Shown piece after piece: positions 44,163 through 53,934 of a DNA stretch of 64,000 nucleotides. The position numbers and the translations under genes were made by a program. The notes below the pieces were generated by a model. That model was not told the origin of the DNA. It saw nothing but the letters and a program-made list of their open reading frames with translations, and searched no databases. Every line of letters starts with the position of its first letter. Position 1 is the first letter of the stretch. The stretch lies in contig CACNFE010000004.1 in assembly GCA_902619595.1 (NCBI GenBank), positions 21,483-85,482 on the forward strand, written 5' to 3'. Source of the stretch: an uncultured Pelagibacteraceae bacterium. Its GTDB lineage: Bacteria > Pseudomonadota > Alphaproteobacteria > Pelagibacterales > Pelagibacteraceae.

Positions 44163-45324
44163 TGTTAACTTGTTTCTTTCTTATTTTAGAAATCAATTGT
44201 GTTAAAGAATCTACCATTAAATCTGAAGCTTTAAAAATTTCTGTATGTTTAAATTCATGAGATATATTCCTATCTGGATTGCTTTTATCCTCAATAATAA
44301 TCCCCTCATCGGGTGAATTATTTTTTATATATATTAATAAAAGCCATTTTTCATCATCGCTCTCATCCCATTTAATAAAAATCTCTCCAGTTTCAAATCT
44401 TCTATCTATACATCTTAAAATTGACATATGACGTGTTATATGCCTTTTGTTTAATTGAAACACAAGACTACTTGAACTTCTGTAAAAACTCTCAAGTGCA
44501 AACTCTATTTTTTGTCTTGCTAAGGTATAATCCCTCTCTTTTTGTAAAAGAGTCTCCCTATCCTCGTCTCCTAAAGTTTTTATCCCAAGAGCTTCCACTC
44601 TTTCTCTAATTTTCTGGTCTCTTATAATTTGATATTTTTGTTTTAACTTGTCTATCCTCTCTTGTAGACTCGCATAGTCCTCTCTTTGTTCCTTCAAAGA
44701 AATTTTTTCTAACTGTTCCAACTCTTTAACTTCTCTAACTCTGAATTTTTCAATTTGTTTTTCTATTTTTAATTGTTCTAAAAATTTTCTTTGTTTTTCT
44801 GCTTGTTCTTGACGAATAATTGCTTGCTCTTTTCTTAGAAAAATTTTTATATCTTTTGCCCTTTCTTTCTCTAGTTTCATCTCGTCCTTTAAAATTTGTT
44901 CTTTTAGTTTAGACTGAAGATTTTTTTCCTCTTTAATTTTTTTTTCTTTTTCTAGTTTTTCTTTTTCAATCTTCTCAAGTTCCTTGATCTTTGAAATTCT
45001 TTTTTGTTCTTTCTTAAGTGATTTATATTCAATAATAGTATTAGATATATTTTCAAAAAATCTTTGTAAAAATCTATCAATTGATACGAAAGGGTTAAAT
45101 GTTATTTTGATATTTGGTTTAATTTTTTCTTGGAAATTAATTATATCTATAAGTATTTTTTTTTTTCCTTTTAATCTAAAATTATTTCTTTTTTTTAAAG
45201 GTCTTTTTTTTTTCTTGTGCTTCTTAATTTTTTTTTCTATTGAAAATTTTTTTTTATTTTTTACTAATTTTCTAATATTTTTTTTTTTAGATTTATTGAT
45301 TTTTTTTTTACGCTTTTTTTTCAT
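44155..45324 (-). CDS. Lys-rich, long coiled-coil protein of unknown function
   Basis: Polybasic N-terminus, EKxxR-rich central helix, globular C-terminus. Confidence 0.6.
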   Translation of the reverse strand: MKKKRKKKINKSKKKNIRKLVKNKKKFSIEKKIKKHKKKKRPLKKRNNFRLKGKKKILIDIINFQEKIKPNIKITFNPFVSIDRFLQRFFENISNTIIEYKSLKKEQKRISKIKELEKIEKEKLEKEKKIKEEKNLQSKLKEQILKDEMKLEKERAKDIKIFLRKEQAIIRQEQAEKQRKFLEQLKIEKQIEKFRVREVKELEQLEKISLKEQREDYASLQERIDKLKQKYQIIRDQKIRERVEALGIKTLGDEDRETLLQKERDYTLARQKIEFALESFYRSSSSLVFQLNKRHITRHMSILRCIDRRFETGEIFIKWDESDDEKWLLLIYIKNNSPDEGIIIEDKSNPDRNISHEFKHTEIFKASDLMVDSLTQLISKIRKKQVNIN

Positions 45325-45348
45325 TATCAGAGCTCAAAACTTATCAAT

Positions 45349-46542
45349 TTATAAATGATAAATATAGTCTCTTATATTTGGAATGGTGTTATTTTTTTTT
45401 GTAAGTTGAAATTGAAATACAACCTGGTCACCCCATTTAAATGCCATTTCACAACCTGCTAGATAAAATTCCCACATTCTTAAAAAACGTTCATCAAACA
45501 TTTCTAAAACCTCATTTTTTTTACTAAGGAACCTTTCTTTCCAATTTCTTAAAGTATACGCATAATGCATTCTTAAAACTTCGAGATCAGTAATAATCAA
45601 ACCTGACTTTTCTATTGGAAGAGAAACTTCACTTAAACTGGGTGTATATCCTCCAGGAAAAATATACTTGGTTATCCATGGATGAGGGTTTCTAGGTGGC
45701 ATGCTTGAACCAATTGTATGTATTAATGCAACACCGTTATCTTTAAGTAGCTTTGAAACAGTATTAAAATACGTTTGATAAAATTTTCTACCTACATGCT
45801 CAAACATGCCTACACTTACAATCCGATCAAACTTTTCGTTTAGTTGCCTATAATCAATTAGACGAAAGTCTACCTGATTCTCTAAATTCAATTCTTTAGC
45901 TTTTTGCTTGCTATATTTAAGTTGATTTTCTGAAAGAGTAATCCCAACAACCTCACATCTAGATTTTTTTGCTATTTCAATAGCTAGTGTTCCCCACCCA
46001 CTTCCTATATCTAAAACTCTTTGATTTGGTTTCAAATTAAGTTTTTTTATTATATGATTCATTTTATTTTCTTGAGCTTGTTCTAAAGTCTCTTTTTCAT
46101 TTTTAAAATATGCACATGAGTATTGTCTATTCTTATCTAAAAAAAGATCATACAATTTTTCAGATATGTCATAGTGGTGAGCAACATTTTTTTTTGATTT
46201 TTTAATTAAATTAAAGTTCGTTAAAGATCTATAAAATCCTTTTATTTGATTTAATACTCTGCTGTAAAAATTTATTTCACCTCTACCAACATTTTTTAAA
46301 ATTATTTCTAAAAACTCAGTTAAACTTCCATTTTCTATTAATACTGATCCATTTGTATAAGCCTCTCCAAAATATAAATCTGGATGCAGTAGTAGTTTAT
46401 GATGCAAATTTTTATCCAAGATTTTCAATTTTATTGGCTCTTTTTTTTCTGGTTTACCGATAGTGTGCTGATTTTTGTTGGCATCTATTAGCACAAAGCC
46501 ATCATTTTTAATAAGCTTATTTAAAAAATTAATAAGTTTCAT
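45349..46542 (-). CDS. cfa: Cyclopropane-fatty-acyl-phospholipid synthase family
   Basis: VAHHYDISEKLYDLFLD, VLDIGSGWGTLAIEIA, MFEHVGRKFY. Confidence 0.93.
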   Translation of the reverse strand: MKLINFLNKLIKNDGFVLIDANKNQHTIGKPEKKEPIKLKILDKNLHHKLLLHPDLYFGEAYTNGSVLIENGSLTEFLEIILKNVGRGEINFYSRVLNQIKGFYRSLTNFNLIKKSKKNVAHHYDISEKLYDLFLDKNRQYSCAYFKNEKETLEQAQENKMNHIIKKLNLKPNQRVLDIGSGWGTLAIEIAKKSRCEVVGITLSENQLKYSKQKAKELNLENQVDFRLIDYRQLNEKFDRIVSVGMFEHVGRKFYQTYFNTVSKLLKDNGVALIHTIGSSMPPRNPHPWITKYIFPGGYTPSLSEVSLPIEKSGLIITDLEVLRMHYAYTLRNWKERFLSKKNEVLEMFDERFLRMWEFYLAGCEMAFKWGDQVVFQFQLTKKNNTIPNIRDYIYHL

Positions 46543-46559
46543 TGGCTACTTTCAAAAAG

Positions 46560-47423
46560 TCAATTAAAATCTAATTTTTTTAATTCTTCAAGTAATTTTT
46601 TTTTATCATTTTCTTTAAGTAAACTAAGCGGTGGTAATAAATTTTGAAAAGATTTATCTTTTTTAGATAAATAAGTATGTAATCCAGATATTAGGTTGTA
46701 TCTATCAAAAGCTATTCTTATATTGCATAATTTATTATTATGTGTTTGATTTTTTTTATTTATAAAATCATCATAAACTTTCCTTGATAAACTAGCTGTA
46801 ACGTTACATGTAGCTGTTATAATACCAGAGCAACCTATTTCTAATCCTTTGAGAAGTTTTAATTCAGATCCAGGTAAAATAGAGAAGTTTTTTAATTTTA
46901 AATGCTCAAATAAATTATATGAACTATCTTTTACACCAATTATATTTTCAGGAAAAAGACTTACTAATTTTTCTACACTTTCTTTACTAAATTTATAACC
47001 AGAAAGCTTTTCAAAGTTGTATAAAATTATTTTACAATTTGATAACTTTTCAATTAATTTTATATAAAATCTAATTACATCCTTATCTTCATACATGTAA
47101 TAGGCTGGTGGCATTATCAAAAAATTGTTAAAATTATATGAGTTGCTTATTTTAATTAAGGATATAGTATCTTGTAAGGAATTAAGTCCGGTTCCGATTA
47201 TAAATTTATCTTTAAATATACTTTTTGAAATATTTTGAATTAATTCAAATTTTTCCCCTAATGAAATTAGTTGAGACTGCCCTGTGCTACCAAATATTAC
47301 TACCCCGTGACATCCACTTTTTATTAAATTTTCTGCGTGTCGAATTGTTTTGTGTATATCTAATTTGAGATTTTCATCTAAAATAGATATTGAAGCCGCA
47401 TAAATGCCATTAATTTTACTCAT
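46560..47423 (-). CDS. DapA/NanA-type class I aldolase
   Basis: GCHGVVIFGSTGQ, GVKDSS Schiff-base lysine. Confidence 0.85.
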   Translation of the reverse strand: MSKINGIYAASISILDENLKLDIHKTIRHAENLIKSGCHGVVIFGSTGQSQLISLGEKFELIQNISKSIFKDKFIIGTGLNSLQDTISLIKISNSYNFNNFLIMPPAYYMYEDKDVIRFYIKLIEKLSNCKIILYNFEKLSGYKFSKESVEKLVSLFPENIIGVKDSSYNLFEHLKLKNFSILPGSELKLLKGLEIGCSGIITATCNVTASLSRKVYDDFINKKNQTHNNKLCNIRIAFDRYNLISGLHTYLSKKDKSFQNLLPPLSLLKENDKKKLLEELKKLDFN

Positions 47424-47469
47424 AAATTAAGCTTATATAAAAAGAAAAAATTAGTAAACATATTAGAAA

Positions 47470-48435
47470 ATGAAAATTTTAATTGTTCAAAATAAAAAAG
47501 GTATTGGCGATTTAATTATTTTTTTACCGTTTATTGAGGCTTTAGCAAAAAAATTCGAAACCCAAGTTTATCTTCTTGTAAAAGAAAATTCTAAAGCTTT
47601 GGATATAGTAGAAGATAATAAATACATTAAAGAAATAATAGTATTAGATAGAGATAATCAAAATAATGATGGAATTCATGAAGGAGTATTTGGGACTTTT
47701 AGATTAATTAAAAAACTTAAACAATATAAATTTGATAAAATTTTTATTTTTAATTCTTCTCTAAGATTTAATTTAATAGCAAAACTATGTTACATTAAAG
47801 ACATATATCAATATCCATTATTTTTTAAGAGGAACCAAAATATAACACTTGCAGCTCAAAAATTGCTTGAAAGTAAAATGGGTATTAAAGTTAAGAGTGA
47901 TCCTCAAATTCTAGTCGATGAGAAAAAAGTAAATAGCGTAAAAATTAGTCATAATATTTCTAGTAATGAAAAAAATATTCTACTTGGCATTGGGGGATCT
48001 GGTTCCACAAAGCGTATACCAGCAATGACTTTTCTAAAATTTATGGATTATTGTGATGAAAATTATAAATGTCGTTTTTTTTTAGCTACTGGCAAACTAC
48101 ATGAAGAGCAAATTATATTAGATGAGATTTTAAATTCGAAATTCAAACAAAAATGTATAAGACTGGATAATCTAAGATTAAAAGAAACATTGCCTTATAT
48201 AAAAAATTGTAACATTTCGATTTGTAATGACTCAAGCTTTAGTCACTTATCATCTGCATTAGGTATACCAACAATTGTTCTAATGGCTGATACCCCAATT
48301 ATATATGGAAGTTATAGTCCTAGAATGCATCCAATACTACCTGATGGGGTTAAAGAGGTTAAGCATGATACTTTAGGCAAAGACAAAATAAATGCACAAA
48401 AAATTTACGAAAAATTCAAGTCTTTAATTGCTTAA
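47470..48435 (+). CDS. Glycosyltransferase family 9 (heptosyltransferase-like)
   Basis: KKGIGDLIIFLPFIEAL; CNDSSFSHLSSALGIPTIVLM. Confidence 0.9.
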   Translation: MKILIVQNKKGIGDLIIFLPFIEALAKKFETQVYLLVKENSKALDIVEDNKYIKEIIVLDRDNQNNDGIHEGVFGTFRLIKKLKQYKFDKIFIFNSSLRFNLIAKLCYIKDIYQYPLFFKRNQNITLAAQKLLESKMGIKVKSDPQILVDEKKVNSVKISHNISSNEKNILLGIGGSGSTKRIPAMTFLKFMDYCDENYKCRFFLATGKLHEEQIILDEILNSKFKQKCIRLDNLRLKETLPYIKNCNISICNDSSFSHLSSALGIPTIVLMADTPIIYGSYSPRMHPILPDGVKEVKHDTLGKDKINAQKIYEKFKSLIA

Positions 48436-48941
48436 GCTATATCTTTAATTACAATTTCTTTTGCTTCATTAACAATCGATGCAAGCCTTGACAACTCTGG
48501 GCTAACATCTGGATGGATTTTTTTCATAATTTTTTTGTATGAGTTTAGAATTTCCTCTTTTGAGTATTTTTTACCTGGTTCCAAGTTTAAAATTTTATAA
48601 GCTTCATCACGCGAAATATTTTGAGTATTTAAATTTGAACCTGTTTGATTGAAGTTAAATCTTCCTGAATTTTTTAAAATTCTTAATAAGCTCCAAAACC
48701 TCAAAACTTGTAGTAATGTAAAACCAGCTTTTGTTTTAACTAAAGGTAATATCATCATCAAAAAAGGTAATGAAAAAATGAACCTACCCGCATAAGCCAT
48801 TATTACGGCCAAAATTACTGAGGAAATAATAACAAAAGTTCTTATGCTCTTTGAAATTTTGGCACTTGATGTTTTTATAAACCAGTTAAGAACTAGGTAA
48901 ATTAGGACAAAAATTAATAGTGTCAAAAAAAAAATATTCAT
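48432..48941 (-). CDS. Membrane-anchored DnaJ-domain protein
   Basis: C-terminal J-domain with HPD (KIHPDVSPELS). Confidence 0.85.
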   Translation of the reverse strand: MNIFFLTLLIFVLIYLVLNWFIKTSSAKISKSIRTFVIISSVILAVIMAYAGRFIFSLPFLMMILPLVKTKAGFTLLQVLRFWSLLRILKNSGRFNFNQTGSNLNTQNISRDEAYKILNLEPGKKYSKEEILNSYKKIMKKIHPDVSPELSRLASIVNEAKEIVIKDIA

Positions 48942-48954
48942 ATAATAAACTCAC

Positions 48955-51030
48955 ATGAAAATACCACAATTAGCAAAAAAACCTGAGAAAAAATCTTGTC
49001 ACGGTATTGAATGGGAGGATAATTATAGCTGGATACATCAAAAGAATATTCTTGAAGTTTTAAAAGATGGATCAAAATTAATACCAGAAGTTAGGGATTA
49101 TTTAGAGAAAGAGAATGCCTATACGGAATTCCATCTTAAAGATACAAAGCTAATTCAAAAAAAACTTTTTGACGAGATAAAAGGTAGAATTAAACTAGAT
49201 GACGAGTCGTTGCCGTTTAGAGATCTTAAATATTTCTACTGGACCAAAACAACTGAAAAAGGAAATTATTCTATAAAGCTTAGAAAAAAAATTGGAACTG
49301 ATGAAGAGGAAGAGATTTGGAATGGAGATAAAGAGAAAAATAAATTAAATACTGAATATTTTGGTGTAGGTGATCTTGAGGTTAGTTGGAATGATGAGTT
49401 CTTAGGATATTCCTTGGATTTAAAAGGGTCTGAGTATTATACAATTTTTGTTCGAAATATAAAAAGCGGAAAATTTATTACTGAGGAAATAAAAGATACT
49501 TCAGGTTCAATTTTATTTAGTATGGATGATAAATATATTTTCTATTCAAAACTAGATGAAAATCATCGACCAAGAAAAATTTTTAGACACAAATTAGGCA
49601 CATCCATCAAAGAAGATATTTTAATATTTGAGGAAAAAACTGAAGCATTTACTGTAAGTATAGGATTGAGTTCAGATGAAAAATATTACTTTATATCAAC
49701 TTCAGATCATAACACATCAGAACAATACTATTTTTCTGTGAATGAGGAAAAACCAAAGCCTAAGTTAATTCAAAAAAGAGAGAAAGGTATTATTTACAGT
49801 GTTAACTCTTGGAATGATAGTTTTTATATGCATACAAATAAAGATGCCGAGGACTTCAAAATTGAAAAAACAAAAGATATCAATTTTAAAAAATGGAACA
49901 CCTATGTGCCTGCAAAAGATGAAACGCTAATTGGTGGTTTAACCTTTCTAAAAAATTGGGAAATTAGATCAGAAGTAACAAATGCATTAGGAAAAATATT
50001 TGTTAAAAATTTAAAGGATAATAAAGAGGAAGAATTAATTTTTTCAGATGAGGAAGTATTTGATGGTGGGGTTTCTTTAGTTCAAAAAGATAAAAATACC
50101 GATTTAATTCATATTTCTTACTCTACTCCAAAGACACAATCCCGAGTTTATTTATACAATTTAAGAACTAAGGAAAAAAAATTAGTAAAAGAACAAATTA
50201 TCCCATCAGGACATAATTCAAATGATTATGTTGTTGAAAGACTAGAATGTCTGTCTCATGATGGAAGAAAAGTTCCATTAACTATTACAAGACACAAAAA
50301 AACTAAAATTGATGGAAATGCTAATGTATTGCTTTATGGATACGGATCTTATGGAAATTCCATGTCGCCTAATTTTTCATCTACAAGACTTAGTTTAATA
50401 AATAGGGATATTATTTGGGTAACAGCCCATATTAGAGGTGGATTGGAGAGAGGCATGAAGTGGTGGAAAGAAGGAAAACTGCTTAATAAAAAAAATACAT
50501 TTAAAGATTATCTAGCGGTTGCAAAATTTTTGATTGAGAAAAAGTATACATCAAAGGGTAAAATTGTTGGAATGGGTGGTTCTGCAGGAGGGCTATTAAT
50601 GGGAGTTGCAGTAAATGAATCTCCTGAATTATTCTGCGCAGTTGTTATGGCTGTCCCATTTGTGGATAGCTTGACGACTAATTTAGACCATTCCTTACCT
50701 TTAACTATTGGTGAGTTTGATGAATTTGGTAATGCAAAAGATAATGAAGAGCATTTTAATTATATTTATTCTTATGCTCCATATAACAATATAAAAAAAA
50801 TGGATTATCCTAATATTTTAATTACAACAAGCTTAAGTGACAATAGAGTTCTTTTTGATGAACCTGCAAAATTCACTGCAAAATTAAGAGAGTATAAAAC
50901 TGATAATAATATTTTATTGCTTAAAACAGAAATGAATGCAGGTCACGGTGGAAAATCTGGAAGAGATGGTGCAATCGAAGAAATAGCTTTTGATTATAGT
51001 TTCATTCTTAAAATGACAAAAAAAATATAA
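48955..51030 (+). CDS. ptrB: Oligopeptidase B (S9A family)
   Basis: GYGSYGNSMSPNFS, GGSAGGLLMG, AGHGGKSGR. Confidence 0.95.
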   Translation: MKIPQLAKKPEKKSCHGIEWEDNYSWIHQKNILEVLKDGSKLIPEVRDYLEKENAYTEFHLKDTKLIQKKLFDEIKGRIKLDDESLPFRDLKYFYWTKTTEKGNYSIKLRKKIGTDEEEEIWNGDKEKNKLNTEYFGVGDLEVSWNDEFLGYSLDLKGSEYYTIFVRNIKSGKFITEEIKDTSGSILFSMDDKYIFYSKLDENHRPRKIFRHKLGTSIKEDILIFEEKTEAFTVSIGLSSDEKYYFISTSDHNTSEQYYFSVNEEKPKPKLIQKREKGIIYSVNSWNDSFYMHTNKDAEDFKIEKTKDINFKKWNTYVPAKDETLIGGLTFLKNWEIRSEVTNALGKIFVKNLKDNKEEELIFSDEEVFDGGVSLVQKDKNTDLIHISYSTPKTQSRVYLYNLRTKEKKLVKEQIIPSGHNSNDYVVERLECLSHDGRKVPLTITRHKKTKIDGNANVLLYGYGSYGNSMSPNFSSTRLSLINRDIIWVTAHIRGGLERGMKWWKEGKLLNKKNTFKDYLAVAKFLIEKKYTSKGKIVGMGGSAGGLLMGVAVNESPELFCAVVMAVPFVDSLTTNLDHSLPLTIGEFDEFGNAKDNEEHFNYIYSYAPYNNIKKMDYPNILITTSLSDNRVLFDEPAKFTAKLREYKTDNNILLLKTEMNAGHGGKSGRDGAIEEIAFDYSFILKMTKKI

Positions 51031-51039
51031 TTATTGTAG

Positions 51040-51068
51040 CTTGAATTATTAAAATTTATTCCCATATA
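51040..51068 (+). promoter_or_regulatory. Putative sigma32 promoter of hsp20
   Basis: CTTGAA-N15-CCCATATA, about 57 nt before the ATG. Confidence 0.75.
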
Positions 51069-51074
51069 CATAAT

Positions 51075-51120
51075 GTAAATCGCCTAATGGGGTTTACACT
51101 AACCTTGCTAACAAAGGAGG
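51075..51120 (+). promoter_or_regulatory. Putative ROSE-like RNA thermometer, two hairpins, second one masking the SD
   Basis: Hairpin 1 GUAAAUC(G)CC-UAAU-GGGGUUUAC; hairpin 2 CCUU(G)CU-AACAA-AGGAGG with UUGCU anti-SD. Confidence 0.7.
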
Positions 51121-51124
51121 AAAA

Positions 51125-51571
51125 ATGACAAGTAAGGATCTATCTATATTTAATTCTCTAAGACCTTTTTCAATTGGTTTTGACGACATGTTTGACCAAT
51201 TTGAAAATATGTTAGGGAATGGGAATTTGGCTATGCAGTCAAATTATCCACCATATAACATTAGAAAAACAGGTAATGATAAGTACTCAATTGAGGTTGC
51301 TTTAGCTGGTTTTTCAAAAAAAGATGTAGAGATTGAGTTTGAGGATAATTTGTTAACAGTTAGAACAAAACAAGTTAACAAATCGGAAGATAAAAATGTA
51401 AATGGTGAAATTCTTCATAAAGGCATTTCTCAAAGACAATTTGCAAGATCATTTACAATAGCTGATGATGTGAAGGTAAATGGTGCTGAGCTTAAAGATG
51501 GTCTTTTAACAATTGCATGTGAAAGAATTGTGCCAGAGTACAAAAAAAAGAAGTTAATAGAAATTAAGTAA
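51125..51571 (+). CDS. Small heat shock protein Hsp20/IbpA family
   Basis: YNIRKTGNDKYSIEVALAGFSKKDVEIEFEDNLLTV alpha-crystallin domain. Confidence 0.96.
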   Translation: MTSKDLSIFNSLRPFSIGFDDMFDQFENMLGNGNLAMQSNYPPYNIRKTGNDKYSIEVALAGFSKKDVEIEFEDNLLTVRTKQVNKSEDKNVNGEILHKGISQRQFARSFTIADDVKVNGAELKDGLLTIACERIVPEYKKKKLIEIK

Positions 51572-51593
51572 TCTTTAACCTTGCTTGTGGGGG

Positions 51594-51616
51594 TTATCCC
51601 CACAAGTTTAAAAACA
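51594..51616. terminator. Terminator-like hairpin after hsp20
   Basis: CTTGTGGGG-GTTAT-CCCCACAAG; no long T tract. Confidence 0.6.
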
Positions 51617-51901
51617 ACCTTTAGACGTAAATCCTACAACAGTTTCATTATTATTTATCTCAAATTTTCTTTCGCAAGGGATTCCATATTTTTTAGTTTT
51701 GTATACAAATATTTTTGTTCCTGTGTCACTCAATTCCTCTGAACTCGGTAATCCCATTTCTATTTTTAGCTCTTTTGATGATTTACCTATAAATTGACTT
51801 AATTTCTCATTTTCTTTTTTAACAATCTCATCGGTCTTATTTTTCACAGTACTGCAGTTTGAAATTATTAAAAATATTACAATCAGAGCAATTTTTTTCA
51901 T
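51608..51901 (-). CDS. Small SmpA/OmlA-like lipoprotein
   Basis: Lipobox LIISNCS; KSSKELKIEMGLPSSEELSDTGTKIFVYKTKKYG. Confidence 0.6.
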   Translation of the reverse strand: MKKIALIVIFLIISNCSTVKNKTDEIVKKENEKLSQFIGKSSKELKIEMGLPSSEELSDTGTKIFVYKTKKYGIPCERKFEINNNETVVGFTSKGCF

Positions 51902-52026
51902 AATTTTTAATTTATCATGATTTTCTTAACAATAAACTAACTCTTAAGTTGAAAAATGTTAACAACCAAAAGTTTTAAAGAGAATAATTAAAAAGAATCG
52001 AATAGTTTACGGTTCTAGGAGGAATT

Positions 52027-53337
52027 ATGCTTGATAAATATTTTGAATATAAAAAACATAAAACTGATTTTAAAACTGAAGTAATTGCCGGTGTAACAAC
52101 TTTTTTAACAATGGCATATATAATGTTTTTAAATCCATTTATTTTAAGTGGTGAATTTGCTGGTCCTGATGCAGGATTTTTTGATTTTGGAGCTGTGTTT
52201 ACCGCAACAATTTTAGCGACAGCTTTAGCTTGTTTTATTATGGCTTTCTACGGGAAAACTTGGCCGATAGGTCTTGCTCCTGGAATGGGAATTAATGCTT
52301 TTGTGGCTTTCGGAGTTGTTGCTGGTATGGGTTATACGCCACAAGCTGCATTGGGTGCGGTCCTAGTAGCGGGTGTAATATTTTTAATTATTTCTTTAAC
52401 ACCAATTCGTGCGTGGTTGATTAACTCAATTCCAAGAAGTTTAAAACTAGGTATAGGAGCAGGTATAGGATTGTTTCTGGCGATAATTGGTTTAGAAATT
52501 ATGGGTGTAGTTGGAGACCATCCTGTTACGTTGGTGACTCTTGGAGATATAAAAAATCCTTTAGTGTTATTAGGTTGCCTTGCTTTTGTAGCTATGGTGG
52601 TTTTAGAAAAACTTAAAGTTAAAGGAAACATTATTATTGGAATAATTGCTTTTAGCGTTATTGCTTGGGTTACTGGTTTAGCAAAATTTAATGGTGTTGT
52701 TGGAGAAATACCCCCAATGACATACTTATTTGATTTCGATTTAAAAGCTGCTTTAACAGCAAGTATGTCAACTGTGGTATTCACCTTGGTCTTCATTGAT
52801 TTCTTCGATACCGCCGGTACGTTAACTTCAGTGGCAAACGTTGCAGGCAAAGTTGATAGTAAAGGTCGTGTCAAAGATATTAATAAAGCTATGTTGTCAG
52901 ATAGTGTTAGTACAGTTGCAGGCGCAATGATGGGTACTACAACTGTTACAAGTTACGTTGAGTCTGGAGCTGGTGTTAAAGCTGGTGGCAGGACTGGCAT
53001 GACTTCATTAGTTATTGGTGTTTTGTTTTTAATGTGCTTGTTTTTCTCTCCTCTTGCTACAAGTTTGCCAAAGGAGATTGATGGTGCAGCTTTATTGTAT
53101 GTTGCTGTATTATTCGTAAGAAATATAACTGATATAGAGTGGGATGATATTGCAGAGTCCGCTCCTGCTATTGTTGCGATGATAACAATGCCGCTAACCT
53201 ATAGTATAAGTAATGGTATCGCTTTAGCGTTTATATCTTACGCGCTTATCAAAATTTTAACAGGAAAATTTAGTACGACTTCACCTGCTATTTGGTTAAT
53301 TGCTATTTTAAGTGTTATAAGTTTTACAGTTGCGTAA
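52027..53337 (+). CDS. NCS2 family (AzgA-type) purine permease
   Basis: GVTTFLTMAYIMFLNPFIL; FIDFFDTAGTLTSVAN; multi-TM. Confidence 0.93.
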   Translation: MLDKYFEYKKHKTDFKTEVIAGVTTFLTMAYIMFLNPFILSGEFAGPDAGFFDFGAVFTATILATALACFIMAFYGKTWPIGLAPGMGINAFVAFGVVAGMGYTPQAALGAVLVAGVIFLIISLTPIRAWLINSIPRSLKLGIGAGIGLFLAIIGLEIMGVVGDHPVTLVTLGDIKNPLVLLGCLAFVAMVVLEKLKVKGNIIIGIIAFSVIAWVTGLAKFNGVVGEIPPMTYLFDFDLKAALTASMSTVVFTLVFIDFFDTAGTLTSVANVAGKVDSKGRVKDINKAMLSDSVSTVAGAMMGTTTVTSYVESGAGVKAGGRTGMTSLVIGVLFLMCLFFSPLATSLPKEIDGAALLYVAVLFVRNITDIEWDDIAESAPAIVAMITMPLTYSISNGIALAFISYALIKILTGKFSTTSPAIWLIAILSVISFTVA

Positions 53338-53347
53338 AAAATATTAT

Positions 53348-53378
53348 AAAAGGGCTAGAATTTTCTAGCCCTTTTTTT
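53348..53378. terminator. Bidirectional Rho-independent terminator
   Basis: AAAAGGGCTAGAA...TTCTAGCCCTTTTTTT between convergent genes. Confidence 0.9.
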
Positions 53379-53892
53379 GTTTAGATATTATTTTATCTAT
53401 AGATAACTCTTCATAATGTTCTGTTGGTTGCACGATCCATGGATCACTATCTAGCATCACTGGGCAATAATCTGGATTAAATTTTGATGATTTTTTCTTC
53501 CATAAACAGGCTGTTTTAATATCTTTAATATAATTTTTAATTGGCTCGTATTTTTTTAACCAATCAATACTTTTATTTAAAGTTAAACCAGTATCTGAAA
53601 GATCATCTACTAATAAAACTTTTTCAAAATCTTTCTCGCTTGCTATTGAGCTTATCTCACGTGCAAAAATTAATTCACCTTGTGTATCTTCTGTGCCTTT
53701 ACCTGAATAGGATTGAATAACTATATAAGCAGTTGGTAATTTAAAAATTCTTGATAAAATATCTATTATTTGTGCTCCGCCTCTCATAATACCAACTAGA
53801 ACAGTTGGATTAAAACTTTTATTCACATCTATTGCAAGTTTTTCTACAGTATCAAGATACTCATTAAAGCTAATTATTAATTTTTTTCCCAT
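53365..53892 (-). CDS. Purine-type phosphoribosyltransferase
   Basis: VLLVDDLSDTGLTL PRPP motif; convergent with the purine permease. Confidence 0.88.
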   Translation of the reverse strand: MGKKLIISFNEYLDTVEKLAIDVNKSFNPTVLVGIMRGGAQIIDILSRIFKLPTAYIVIQSYSGKGTEDTQGELIFAREISSIASEKDFEKVLLVDDLSDTGLTLNKSIDWLKKYEPIKNYIKDIKTACLWKKKSSKFNPDYCPVMLDSDPWIVQPTEHYEELSIDKIISKQKKG

Positions 53893-53934
53893 TTCACCCT
53901 TTTAATATAGTATTAAGTTGAATTAAATAAATTT

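Noticed and set aside
51902-52026. Canonical purine riboswitch before the permease
   Set aside because: No three-way-junction core or conserved loop motifs; only a small hairpin is visible.
52332-52874. 180-aa ORF antisense to the purine permease
   Set aside because: Shadow ORF; composition mirrors the TM-rich sense strand and has no SD or context.
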